A stretch of 64,000 bases of DNA from Paraniabella defluvii. GTDB lineage: Bacteria; Bacteroidota; Bacteroidia; Chitinophagales; Chitinophagaceae. Of the stretch, positions 42,799-54,395 are shown piece by piece (the first letter of the stretch is position 1; the number at the start of each line of letters is the position of its first letter). The position numbers were made by a program, and so were the translations under genes. The stretch spans positions 2,418,001 to 2,482,000 of the forward strand of contig CP079215.1 in NCBI GenBank assembly GCA_019316985.1, read 5' to 3'. Below the pieces are notes generated by a model. It worked only from the letters and a program-made list of their open reading frames with translations. It was not told where the DNA came from and searched no databases.

Positions 42799-42897
42799 AA
42801 AACAAGTTTTTAAGTTTATCAGACGATCATTAACCGGATATTAATTAATCGTGCAAACTCTAAAAATGTTACACTTGTTTGGTCCTGCCCCGGGTTA

Positions 42898-45800
42898 TTA
42901 CTCCTCTTCTTCGGCTATTTCATCCAGCTGTACATATAAATAATTGTCTTTTACAAAGTTGCACCAATGACAATCGGCTTTTCCACAGCCCTTGTAAAAA
43001 TCTTTGGCCTGTATTTTATCCCAAACGGTTTTAATCTGGTTTTTAACTGTGGTTACATCATTAGGCTCAATAATTACTTTCAGTTTCTGGAAATTATTAT
43101 TACTATCCGGTTCAATAAAATCAAACTCGGTACTTACTACCCGCCAGTCTTTCAGTTCATAATTGTCCAGTAATATCTTATAAAATACAGCCTGTCTCCA
43201 ATAGTCGCCGCCATCCGGGTTTTTTTCTCCCGGAGCTTTTAATTTAGGCAACGCATTGTCTACATTTCCGGTTTTATAATCTACCACATTTACCTCCTTA
43301 CCGTTAAATTCCAACTTGTCGAGTTTTCCTTTTAGCGGCACACCGTCTACCACCACTCCTTTGATATTGGTTTCTACCGACACCACTTTATTCCAGGTAT
43401 TGATGTACTTTTTATAATATGCAGGGATGATGATCGAACCTTGCTCCATCCGCCGGGCGTACGCTTCCCTGGTAAAGTTCTGGCGGTGGCGCATCATATA
43501 CCAGCTAAAATCATCCAGCATGGTTTCAACCGGCGGAAAGCTTTCTGTTTCCCTCAGTTTACGGAATAATCTTTCCAACGCAAAGTGGATGGCGCTTCCG
43601 AATTCGGTGGCTTCGTTTTCCCGGAAGGAATGCGCAGCAGGTTCTGGTAGTAAAATCGTAGCGGGCAATTTAAGTAGGCGCTTAATGCCGTTACGTTCAT
43701 TACAAACCGCGATAGCAGCCCGTCAATAAAATCATCTTCGAGGCTATCTATAACAGGTTGCTGGCCGGTAAACAGCAGGTGCTGGAACTCAACCATCTGT
43801 TCGGCGCTGATCTGCGGCTTTTGTATCGTTAACGCATGTTGTTCCATGATCTCCGCAATAAACATCGATGGCTCTAATTCTTTGCCATCGGCGTTCAGCT
43901 TTGCATAAGATATATACAGGTATTTTTCTGCGCGTGTAAGGGCCACGTAAAATACCCGGCGCAACTCTTCTTCATCGCTTGAAGTGGCTTGTGAGGAAAA
44001 GATGGTTGAGGGTAGCTTATAACCGCGGTTCATTTTTTTTTTTTCTCCCAGAACGAGGCATTACAGCCGGCCAGGAACACGTATTCAAACTCGAGCCCCT
44101 TACTGCCGTGTGCTGTGAGCAGGTTAACGCCCTTGTCATTACCCGTGGTTTTAACCAATGGAAGCGGAATATTTTCATGCTCCATCAGCTGCAATAGCTG
44201 CACCAGGCTGGCCAGGTTCATCGATGGCTTGCGGCGATGCTCTTCTTTATAAAATCATAAAAGGCCGATAAGGACTGCATCAACTCTACCTTCTGGGGTT
44301 GCTCATAATATAAGTGAGCACACCGCCGTTGCGGATGATATTATCCAGCAGTTGCTGAATAGTAAGATTGGGCACATCGGCTATTAATTGTTCAATAACT
44401 GCCGAACTGCGCTTCAGGCCGGCATGCAATCCCTCATCAAAAAGAGTTTTGGCCGGGGCGTTGGCTTTTTCATACAGTAACTGCCTGAGCGAAGTACTTT
44501 CTCCCTTAAATCTTTTCTGGTTCACTTCTACATTCAGTTTGGCAATCTCCAGCGGCGGGTTTTTATAAAAATCGAAATGCAATATTTCAAACAGCAACTC
44601 ATCTCCGCCAAAGGGAATATCATGCTCTGCCTCCAGGTAATATAATAAGGTGATTATTTTCCTGATAAACGGGCTTTGCAGCAAATTGGTGCTTCGCTTG
44701 CTGTAAAGGGAATGCCTTTTTGCCTCAGGTAGTCTGAAAGCTCTTCGCCATATTTATTTTCTTTATAGATGATGGCGATGCGCCCCGGTTGCACACCCTG
44801 TGCCATCAATGCTTCTATTTTAAAAACGATCCCAGCCATTTCATCGGCCATGGTATTGTATTCAAAAATTTCGGGTGCATGTTGCAGCTGGTTGATGGAT
44901 GTATTGGCAGCCAAAAGTTCTTTGGTAAGCCCGGGTATTTGCTTAATAAGCCGTTCCTCGTTCCGGTTGATCAATGTTTTGGATATATCCAGTATGGGTT
45001 GAATGCTACGGTAATTATTGGTCAATACTATTTTTTTAATATCGTTCTCGTACTGCCTGGCAAAATCCAGCATATTCTGCACATTCGCTCCCTGGAACCT
45101 GTAAATACTTTGATCGTCGTCGCCCACTACAAACACGTTAGGCCGTTCCCAGTAATTGATCAGCAACTGAACGATCCGGTTTTGCGTACCACTGGTATCC
45201 TGGAACTCGTCTACCAATATATATTGATATTTCTCCTGGTAATCGAGCAGCAGGTTTTCGTTTTCTTCAAACGCTTTGATCACCCAGTTGATCATGTCAT
45301 CAAAATCGTACCGTTTGTTCACCCGCATGATTTCCTGGTAGTTCTCAAATTCGCCAATAGCCGCCCTTAATTTATCCATACGTTTCAATTCCTCGTAGTA
45401 AGCGGGTTTGCGGTCTCCTTTCTGCCATTTTCCCGCGCGGGATGTTTTATATACGTAAGCTTCGTCATTGGCCAGCTCCTGTATATAAGCGTCGATGCGG
45501 TCGCTGATATAAGCGGGTGTCCAACCCTCCCGCTTCATTGCTGAGAACAGGTTGCTGAGGGGTCTGCTTCGTAGTATACATCGCCACGGTATCTTTTAAG
45601 CGGATGATCTTTGGAGAATTGATCGATGAGCTGTTTAAAATATTCTACCTTTTCCAGGTCGGAAACCGGGTCCAGGGAGGTTTTTTCAAAAAGGGAAAGG
45701 TTATCCTGTATCACATCATTACAAAAAGCATGGAACGTGTATATGTTTACCTTGTATGCATCAGCGCCTATAAACTGCTGCAGCCTTTTACGCATGGCTA

Positions 45801-46028
45801 CCACGCCGGCGTCGGTGTATGTCAGGCAAAGAATATTCTCAGGTAAAGCATCAGAATCCAGCATATTTTGCCGATCCTGGCCGCCAGTATCTGTGTTTTA
45901 CCGGTACCCGGCCCCGCAATTACCATTACAGGTCCCTCCAGGGTATCCACTGCGGTTTTTTGTTCCGTATTCAGGTTTTTGTAAACTTCGTTAAACTGCT
46001 TTTCCAGCTTTTCTTTAATGATAGGCAT
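42898..46028 (-). CDS. UvrD-like helicase fused to a PD-(D/E)XK nuclease with probable Fe-S staple
   Basis: About 1043 residues in seven frame segments. SF1A helicase motifs: Walker A AGPGTGKTQ, FDDMINWVIKAF, ILVDEFQDTSGTQNR (motif II), VGDDDQSIYRFQGA, NYRSIQPIL, VNLLTAHGSKGLEFEYVFL and FYVALTRAEKYLY. The C-terminal AddB/RecB-like nuclease has FGSAIHFALERLF, a GKLDKLEF aspartate and VDYKTGN. One cysteine in LNCPLRFYY (about 43666) and three in CGKADCHWC (42963-42987) have the spacing pattern of an iron-sulphur staple. Single-chain recombination or repair helicase-nuclease. Start ATG 46028 gives MPIIKEKLEKQF; a longer frame upstream is not family-like. Breaks near 45850, 45537, 44670, 44250, 44032 and 43660. 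Confidence 0.88.
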
Positions 46029-46178
46029 GCGGCAATTTAGTGGAAAAGCCGGAGAATTAAAGCGGGATATCCTCAACGCGGTACATCCGGATCTGATTAT
46101 GGTGGAATTTCAGGAAGTAGGTATATGCAAATCCTCTTACCCGGTAAACCAGGTAAAAGGATTTTAAAAATAGTTTTT

Positions 46179-47955
46179 TTAGTATTGAGGCGCTTTATCT
46201 GTAAGTGTGTGAATAAAGGCGATCAATAACTGTTTTTCTTTAGGCGTCAGGTTCAGCGGCTCGTCAGAAAGGGTTTGGTTATCTACCTTCATTCCGAGAC
46301 CTATACCACCTCCCTTGTCATAAAAGTCAATTACTTCTTCCAGTGTTTTGTAAACCCCATTATGCATATAAGGCGCGGTGGCAGCTGTATTCCTTACAGT
46401 GGTGGTTTTAAAGGCATGCAGGTAAGGTGCCACATTAATGATCCTGTACCTGCCGCTGTCGGCATCTCTATTTTGCCATCGGCCGTTGACGGCACACCCA
46501 GTACTTCGCTTTCTGTTTTGGCAAATGCAGGAGGTACAACGCCATTAAACAGCGGGATGAAATGACAACTGGCACATTTTGCTTTGCCGGTAAAAAGATT
46601 AAAGCCCTCTATTTCTTCCTTGTTCATAGCCTGGTTGTTACCTCTCATATATGCATCAAACCGGCTGTTCAATCCTGTCAGGCTTTTAATATAGGCGGCT
46701 ATAGCGGACAGTATATTATCTTTGGTGACTGCTTTAACCTGGTAAGCATTCCCAAAAAGTTTAAGGTAGGCTGTGTCAACCGACAATTGCCGTATAGCCA
46801 GTTCAAAGTCGCCATGCATTTCGTCCTTGTTGCTGATCACATCACTCGCCTGGTGCTCTAAAGAGGAGAACGGAGATCATAAAACATAGCGGTTTGTAAC
46901 GCAGCATTCAACAGCGTAGGCGTATTTCTTTGCAGTGTTTTATTCGCATCGAGCGCTGTATTTTTGCTAATCCGTCTGTAAAATACAACCCGGGGTTATG
47001 GCAGGTGGCACAATTCCTTTTCCTCGACGCTGATAATATATTGTCGTAGAAGAGCTTTTTACCCAGTACGATCTTTTCACTCAATTTAGGATCTGTGCCG
47101 TCAGATTCCTGGAAGTAGGCATCAAAAACCCTTCGTCAAATAACGTAGCGGCATCAGATTTTAAAAGGCCCTGTAAACGTATAGGCGCTATGCCTGCCTG
47201 TTGTTGCTGAGCTGTAAGCGTACGTGTTATTGGATTGGCGTATTCTTTTATAAAAACCATTCTATTGAACGTCTCAAAGTCCGGATTGTTGTTGAGGTAA
47301 CCAACTGCTGCATTTATTTTTTTGTTTAAATCGCTCCGGCCTTCTAAGAAAGGTGTGATGGCTGTCAATGCGCTGAGCGACACAGCAGCCTCAGACAAAC
47401 CTGTTTTTACAGCAGGCGCATCAAAGCCGGTAACGCCCAGTGTGATCATTCTGAATACCTGTTTTTAACAGCATCATATAGTTGTTCCTGGGTAAAGCCA
47501 CCTGCGTCCATATTATCTTTTATAGAAATACAGTAGCTTTTTAACAATACTGTTTCATGCTTTAAAGCGGTATAGTCAATCGTATCTTCCAGTATTAATT
47601 CTTCCATCACCTGCAAGCCATGTGGCTCCCTCACTACCACTTCCGGCTGCTCAATCTCTGGTAAAGGCGCACCGTTTACAAAACGGGCAATTGAGGGCAT
47701 GTAATACTCAACTGCCCATTCGAATTTTTTGTATTGAATCCTCAGGTTTTTAAAAACGGTTACCAGCTGTTGCGGTTCGGCTGGATGACTCAATAAGGTT
47801 TGCATACTATCTGTCAGGTAACTTTCAAAATCGCTTACCTGGCTGATGAGGTGGCTTTTAAGCCGGGCTACGGAATGCTCTTTTTGATTACAGCTAAAGA
47901 GCTGCACAGATAGGAACCCGGCGATGCCGGCCATGACAAAAATGATTTTCTTCAT
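46179..47955 (-). CDS. Imelysin-like domain fused to a di-haem cytochrome c peroxidase
   Basis: About 592 residues. Lipoprotein signal (GFLSVQLFSCNQKE). The first 270 residues are a helical imelysin-like region (LTDSMQTLL, NLRIQYKKFEWAVEYYMPS, NGAPLPEIE). The rest is a MauG/CcpA-type peroxidase with two c-haem sites: CATCHNPGLYFTDG in the segment 46995-47020, and CASCHFIPLFNG near 46570. The end NTAATAPYMHNGVYKTLEEVIDFYD (partial) is characteristic. Breaks near 47450, 47085, 46865 and 46430. Periplasmic; reduces peroxide or modifies a partner. Follows the PhoX-like gene by 60 bp, same strand. Confidence 0.85.
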
Positions 47956-48015
47956 TATAAATACATAAACCTTGCCCGGTTAAGGGCAAGGTTCTTTCCG
48001 TTAATTCAGTGATTT

Positions 48016-49495
48016 TTATCTTGGAACGTTGGTTAAGATAACTGTTTGCCCTCCTTCTTTATTGGTGCTTCCGCCACCATCAGGATTTACAAACTTATCT
48101 TTCTGCCAGGTATGCGGGTGAATATTCAGCAGGAAGGTATTGGGTACACCAATTACGCTGGAAATATCTACCATAGCGCCAAACTCCCAGCATCCGAATC
48201 TCCTTTCCGTGTTTTGATAAAACCGGCTTACCCATGTTGCATCATCTCTTTTATGGTCCATATTCAGGAACGGCTTGTAGGTTTTGTTAGCAATGTTATA
48301 CTGCCAGATGTATGAATCATGCTTAGCGGCAGTGTAGTAAGAGTCCCCGTCTTCCTGTATATAAACATAGTTTTCCGTTACACAAAGATTGTCGGGGTTG
48401 ATCAGATCGTTTCCGGGGTTAGTATCTCCTTCGGCAATCACCTCTATCTTGCCTTTGGTAGGGTCTGCATTGTCTAAAACAACCCTGTACACTCTTCCCC
48501 ACATGGTATAGCCAGGCTGCGGGTTGATTTTGTCGGGAGACTGGCCGGTAGCAGTAAAATAAACTTCGCGGTTGTTTTGCGCGCTTCCTTTCCTGTAGTC
48601 GATATCTTCTACCCTCGAAAAGCGAATGGCTTTCAGGTCATTTACAGTAGTGTTGATCTGGGCGCCCGTTAAATTTTTTGCATTGGGTATTTCTACAAAT
48701 TCTACATCATAGCTCTGGCCCTTTACAATGTCGGTTTCTACCTGGTTGTTATCTTTTCTTTTAACAGCATATAATTTACCATTCTGTAAATCTCCAACAG
48801 TATTAGATACATACATTACCAACTGGCCTGCGCTTACATGACCGGTTTCCCAGCTTTGATCTTCACCCATAAAGATGACGGTTTTGCCAGGATAAGCTGC
48901 TTTAGGAAGTGGTACTGCATTTTCCATGGATGCTTTTCCCAGGGCAGGTAAAGTTCTGTCGGTTCTTCCTTTTTCGGAAGCAGCAGCCAACGGGTTAATG
49001 CCGATGATCATGCTTTCAACGCCCGACTCCTGTGCGGTTAAGAACATGGGGCCGAAACCATGTTCTTCAGCAGTGGCCAATGTTGCAGAGCAGAGTCTTT
49101 TGCGCCACCGGTATAGTCGATGATATATTCACCTTTAACAGGTTTTAAGTTTTTGTCTAGATAAACTCTTGAAACCGATTGGTTGATCTCGTGGTTGTTC
49201 AGCATAATATACCCTTCTCCGTCGGGATTTCTCATAAAACCGGCGCCATCGGGCTGTGCACCATAAACAAAACCGGGACTTTGCTCCAGGATATCTTCGC
49301 TGCTGATCAAAGGGAATATGCCCACGGTTTTGAAAGCATCCTGCATATAAACCAGGGAGGGTGTAAAGACTGAGCTTTGATTGTTTCGGGCGGTGTGGTA
49401 ACAGGTGCATCATTTTTGTCTTTCCTGCAGGCTACAAATGCTGTAATAGCAGCAGCTATTATTGCAGCAGGCATAATAAGCTTTTTCATTTTCAA
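48016..49495 (-). CDS. PhoX-family (DUF839) lipoprotein
   Basis: About 493 residues. Lipoprotein signal (AAAITAFVACRKDK). Matches the PhoX/DUF839 beta-propeller family: GEGYIMLNNHEINQSVSR, PGKTVIFMGEDQSWETGHV, FSRVEDIDYRKG, REVYFTATG, GRVYRVVLD, NPDNLCVTENYVYIQEDGD and LLNIHPHTWQKDKF. PhoX enzymes are calcium/iron-dependent alkaline phosphatases; many DUF839 relatives are untested. Breaks near 49345 and 49080. Likely co-transcribed with the downstream imelysin-peroxidase gene. Confidence 0.82.
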
Positions 49496-49618
49496 GTTGT
49501 TTCGGCAAAAAAATGATATTTAAAACCTAATGCCATTAAGCCAGTTTAAACAAAAGGTTAGCTAATTGTTAAGGGCCTATATTCAGGGTTGCCAAAGTAC
49601 TGTGTACGGTTCGGGTTC

Positions 49619-50940
49619 TTATATATAATTCCTGTTTTTAAGTTCCAGGTATTTATTAATGGTATTTACGGTCAGTTGCTCGGGTGTGGTTAAAATGCTG
49701 AGTATGCCATTCTGATGCAGTTCTTTAACCATCTGTTTTTTCTCGAAAGCGAACTTTTCGGCAATGGTTTTTATATAAACCTGTTCCAGGTCTTCTGCAT
49801 TGGACTGGATCAGGCTTTTAATAGCCGTGTTTTCGAAAAAGACAACCAGTAACAGATGGTAGTGCGAGATCTTTTTAAATGCGGGCATTTCGCGTTTGAG
49901 TCCTTCCAGTGATTCAAAATTAGTGAACAGAACCACCAGGCCGCGATTGGTAACCTTGTTGCGAATAGCGGCATATAGCTTTTCATAATCAGCTTCCAGG
50001 AACTGTGTCTGCTGTTTGTACAGCGATTCCAGGATCAGGTTCATCTGTCCCGGCTTTTTATCGGCAGGTACAAAGCTGTCTATTTTTTCCGCGAAGGTTA
50101 CCAGTCCGGCCTTATCCTGTTTTACCATGGCTATATTCGACAATACCAGTGATGCATTAATTGCATAATCCAGTAAGGTCATTCCATCGAAAGGCATTTT
50201 CATCACCCTGCCTTTATTGATCACACAGTATATCTGCTGGCTTTTTTCGTCGGTATAATTATTGATCATGAGGCTGCCCTTACGACCCGTAGCCTTCCAG
50301 TTGATCGTACGGTAATCATCGCCCCGCACATATTCTTTAATTTGCTCAAACTCCGAACTATGTCCCAGGCGTCTTACCTTTTTGATGCCCGCTTCCTGCA
50401 GGCGGTTACTGATTGCGAGTAATTGAAACCGTCGCATTTGCACAAACGAAGGATAAACCTTCACTGTATGTTTGGCGCTGATCGCATAGCGCCTTCTCGA
50501 AAGCCTCAGGGGACCTGCTACAATTACATTGATATTGTCGAAAGTGTATTCACCGCGTGTAAAAGGTTTTACCTGGTAGGAGATCGTTTCAGACATTAAG
50601 GCCGGTATCTGAAGCACCCGTTTCCAGTCTCTTATTTGCAATTGAACGGGCAGCTCATCTATGATCAAAGCATGTACCGGGAAATTATACCGGTTGGAAA
50701 TAAACAAAGAAACAGGGTTTTCATCGCTGATACTCAGTCTTTCAGGAAGCTGGCGGGTAGCCACAATGCCACTTTTTGGGTATACAGCAACGCGAGGTCG
50801 GTAATCACGGCAATCAATAGCAGCAGCAGGAGCATGGAAGCAATGCTATAGAAAGGGTGGAAGAAATAGCCGGCCATGTAGAGCACTGAGCAGGCCCCGC
50901 CGATGTAGTATACGATTTTATTTAGATAGAAGGATTTCAA
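49619..50940 (-). CDS. DUF58 protein of the MoxR operon
   Basis: About 440 residues, with one break near 50750. Two N-terminal membrane segments (IVYYIGGACSVLYMAGYFF and YSIASMLLLLLLIAVITDLAL) precede a beta region (FTRGEYTFDNINVIVAGPLRL), the DUF58 signature SEFEQIKEYVRGDDYRTINWKATGR (in parts) and a von-Willebrand-A-like C-terminal domain. DUF58 proteins are partners of MoxR ATPases, thought to act in cofactor insertion or envelope stress. Last gene of the leftward operon. Confidence 0.9.
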
Positions 50941-50965
50941 TGAAGGTGATAAATATTAAATGAAT

Positions 50966-51324
50966 TTATTTTGAAACCTGGCAGTTGAAATTAATTAGAA
51001 TGCCCTTTGGGCATCGCAGTAGCTTCATATAGGCCAGAAGTTGCGCTTCGTGCACCGGTATAAGTTCCTGAACACATTTAAGTTCTACTACTATGCCGCC
51101 TTTTACGAACAAATCGCACCGGAAGTCTATATCCAGCATTTTTCCTTTGTATACTACCGGCACTTTCATCTCTGTGAGAAAATTTATTTTTCTATGTTAA
51201 GCTCCTCTTTTAGACACTGTTGTGTAAACGCTTTCCAGCAAACCTCTACCCATTGCTTTATGTACCTCTATAGCGCTACCTATTATTTTATAGTTTAAAC
51301 TATCCGGATTCTTTTAGTAATCAT
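50966..51324 (-). CDS. GxxExxY protein (PD-(D/E)XK-like)
   Basis: About 119 residues, read over two breaks (near 51308 and near 51183). From ATG 51324: MITKR, then NYKIIGSAIEVHKAMGRGLLESVY with the eponymous GLLESVY, then KVPVVYKGKMLDIDFRCDLFV and IVVELKC. The D...ELK layout is the PD-(D/E)XK nuclease core. Function unknown; such genes are scattered in Bacteroidota as lone or mobile genes. Here it lies between moxR (56 bp) and the DUF58 gene (26 bp), in the same orientation, which interrupts an otherwise conserved gene pair. Confidence 0.85.
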
Positions 51325-51379
51325 TGCCTATGTTTCCATCAAGGCCTTGGATGATTTTAATGCTAACTTCCGGATCTTT

Positions 51380-52353
51380 CTATCTCGGGATTTCCAGCCC
51401 GTTAATGATCTGTTTGATAATTTCATTTTCATTCACCCCTTCCATTTCTTTTTCAGGAGAAAGAATAATACGGTGGCGAAGTACAGGAGCCGCTACCCTG
51501 ATAATATCCTCCGGCGTTACGAAATCCCTGCCCTGGATAGCTGCCGTAGCTTTGGAAGCGTTCATGATCGCCAGCGAGGCCCTTGGGGAAGCGCCCAGGT
51601 AAATGGCTTTGTTATTGCGCGTTTGGTGTACCAGTTTGGCAAAAAGCCAGCAGTTTGTCTTCTATCAGTATTTCTTTTACCTGCTGCCGTAGCTGGTTGA
51701 TCTGCGTGCCGTTTAACGCTGCGTTTACACTTTCCAGCGGGTTGTTATTGCCCATTTGATGAAACAGGGAAAGTATCTTTAATTCTTCTTCCTCCTGCGG
51801 ATAAGGCACTTCAATTTTAAATAAGAAGCGATCAAGCTGGGCCTCCGGGAGGCGGTAAGTGCCTTCCTGTTCAACGGGGTTTTGGGTAGCCAATACCATA
51901 AAAGGGGCATCCATTTTATAGGTTATACCGTCTATCGATATCTGCCTTTCTTCCATAACCTCCAGCAGTGCTGCCTGTGTTTTAGCGGGGGCACGGTTGA
52001 TCTCATCTACCAAAACAATATTGCCAAATACAGGTCCTTTTTAAACTCGAAACGGGCATCAGACGGGTTGAATACCGGCGTTCCGATCACGTCTGACGGC
52101 ATCAGGTCGGGGTAAACTGGATGCGGGCAAATGCGGCGTCAACCGCTTTGGCTACCAGCTTGGCTGTTTGCGTTTTTGCAACACCGGGCACACCTTCAAT
52201 CAGCACATGCCCGTCTGCCAGCAATGCGGTTATAATAAGCTGAACCATTTCATCCTGGCCCACTATTACTTTCCGTATTTCATCGGTTATACTTAAAACC
52301 GCCTGGTTTAGTGTGCTCAAATCAATACGGTTTTCAAAAATCGGTTCTTCCAT
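51380..52353 (-). CDS. moxR: MoxR-type AAA+ ATPase
   Basis: About 324 residues: Walker [29 protein letters not shown] text across a break, [35 protein letters not shown] (in parts; Walker B and sensor regions), [26 protein letters not shown] and the lid RDFVTPEDI. Chaperone-like ATPase working with the DUF58 protein. Breaks near 52110, 52040 and 51600. Preceded at 10 bp by the DUF4350 gene. Confidence 0.93.
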
Positions 52354-52363
52354 AATCTAATTT

Positions 52364-53576
52364 TTATTCTTTGCTATGAAACGCTTCTATGTTTTTTTGT
52401 AATGCAATCAACTCGGTATCACTAAAAGGCGCTGCTTTATTAATACGGTTAAGCTGGATAACAATATCCTTTATTAAAGACTCAGACACGCCGGATTTAT
52501 AGCTCAGCTCTTTTACAAAATCTTCATTCAGGCTTTGCGCAAAGATCTTATACCGGCTCCTTACGTGTTCTATAAAATAAGCACTCATTTTTTGCGCCAG
52601 GTTGCTGTGGTCGCCCCGCTCGTAATATAGTAAGCCCATTGTTTTTACAAACTCAAGCGAGTCGTTGGTAGGACTGTCGATGACTGGAATAACCCTTTGC
52701 CGGCGGCGTAGCTCCGTAAGGGTGTAGATGAGCAATAAAGCCAGGGCAGTTAAAATACCAGCCCTGAAATAGTTGTTTTTCATAATAGCGCCAAACCACC
52801 CCGGGTTATTGTTCCGGGAGCCCGGGCGCCTGAAATACTCATCCCATATCACCAGGGGAGTAGCAGGGGAAAGCGCGAGAATATCTTTTCCAGATACTGA
52901 ATATTGTGGTCGTATAAAAGGAAATAATTGCTGAGCGCCAGCGGCGATAAATGAATATATAAATTACCCTTACCCTTTTTGAGATGTATCAGGTTAGGGG
53001 CTCCGTTATCTCCCCAGCCTAAAATATGGGTAATGCTGCTGTCTGTTTCTTCAAAATAGCTCTCCATCAGCATGCCCGGATAAGCATAAGAATTGCTGCC
53101 GGTAAACATAGACGGGTTCAATAGCGCCCGCATTGTATCACTATCGCGGCGGCCGGCAGGGTAGAAGCTATAATTTCTTGATTTTACAAATGCCCTGGTG
53201 AAGCGCGATACCTGTTCGTTGTAAATAAAAGTGCTGATAAATACATTGTTCCCCTGGTCTACGAATGCAATCAGGTCGTCTATTTCATAATCCTGGGGAT
53301 AAAATTGCGCCTGCAGGATCACGTATAACCTGTCGGGCATGTTGCTCCCCAAAACCTTACTATCTCCCGGGTAGTCATAGTTGATCTTAAATGTGGCTTT
53401 GGGAAAGAATTTTTCAGGCTCTCATGGAAAACAAAAGCGCCATAAGGGTTTTTATCCCTTTTATTGAGCGATACAAAAGTGCTTACATTCCTTTTCCGGT
53501 TGCCATTGGCTACAAACAGGGAAATAACTATCACCAGCGCCACCAATCCTATTATATATGGTAATAACTTCTTCAC
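52364..53576 (-). CDS. DUF4350 membrane protein
   Basis: About 404 residues. An N-terminal membrane anchor (LLPYIIGLVALVIVISLFVA) leads to a periplasmic GATase-like domain (DLIAFVDQGNNVFISTF, GKGNLYIHLSPLALSNYFLLY) and a second membrane segment (FRAGILTALALLLIYTL), then a cytoplasmic helical tail. This matches DUF4350, usually next to MoxR. Start GTG at 53576 overlaps the stop of the DUF4129 gene as GTGA, implying translational coupling. Breaks near 53345 and 52850. Confidence 0.85.
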
Positions 53577-54395
53577 CAGCTGCTGATCTTTTTTGAAAAT
53601 TAGTAAACAGCAGATCTATCTGTTCATACTGGGACTGGCTAATGGGAAATAGTCCATACCAGCTATACTCATATTGCCGGGTCAGGCCCGAAAAATCTGA
53701 GTAATGGGGTGTTGACCTTACCTGCAACAGGTAATCGAAATTCGTTTTATCGGGCTGGTAATGGATCACTCCTTTTTCCGACAGCATCTTTAACAATTGA
53801 AGATAATGAAGCCGTATGGCCAACCTGTAATTTTTATTATTTAAAGCTTCTTTTATGGCTGCGGCATATTCAATAGAAAAAATATCTTTTAACAATTCTT
53901 CCGAAGGAGCCGATTGAATGGCAGCAGGTTTTTTCCTGAAGAATAACAGGTCGTTTGCCTGCAGGTACCAGGCTAACAGCAGCAGAAAAATAATAACCGC
54001 TACATATATCCATATATCGCTAAGCGAGAAGCTTATCTGTGGAGCATCCCAGGTTTCGGGAGGAGGAATGCCATTCTTTACATAATCGAAGCCAGGATCT
54101 TCTTTTAAATTTTTGATGTAGCTATGGGGAGCCTGCGCAACGGAAAGAGCTGGGCATTCCCGTTCAATGTATCGAAAGCATTTGTTTCGGCCCTGTGTAC
54201 CGAATCTTCGTAAGACTCCCGGCTTTCATATTCATCGTCATCATACGCGTCTTCCGCCGGGTAAACGCTGTCTGTAACAGAAGGCGCTGCCAACCCGATA
54301 GAATCAGGAGCATTAGTTTGTGCCTGGCCGGTATCGCCCAATAATATCCCGGTCAGCAGCAGTATAAATAACAAATGATACCTTTTAAAACTCAT
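53573..54395 (-). CDS. DUF4129 membrane protein
   Basis: About 274 residues. Signal MSFKRYHLLFILLLTGILLG, an acidic low-complexity linker (AEDAYDDDEYESRESYED), a membrane helix (IWIYVAVIIFLLLLAWYLQ) and the DUF4129 domain (YRLAIRLHYLQLLKMLSEKGVI, SDFSGLTRQYEYSWYGLFPIS). The domain often occurs with transglutaminase or MoxR-operon proteins. Breaks near 54110 and near 53590; with one A restored in the A6 run the protein ends FQKKISSW at TGA 53573, coupled to the next start. It starts 11 bp inside the end of the SpoIIM gene. Confidence 0.85.

Noticed and set aside
44789..45370. 193-codon + strand reading frame inside the helicase gene
   Set aside because: Antisense shadow of helicase motifs on the other strand.
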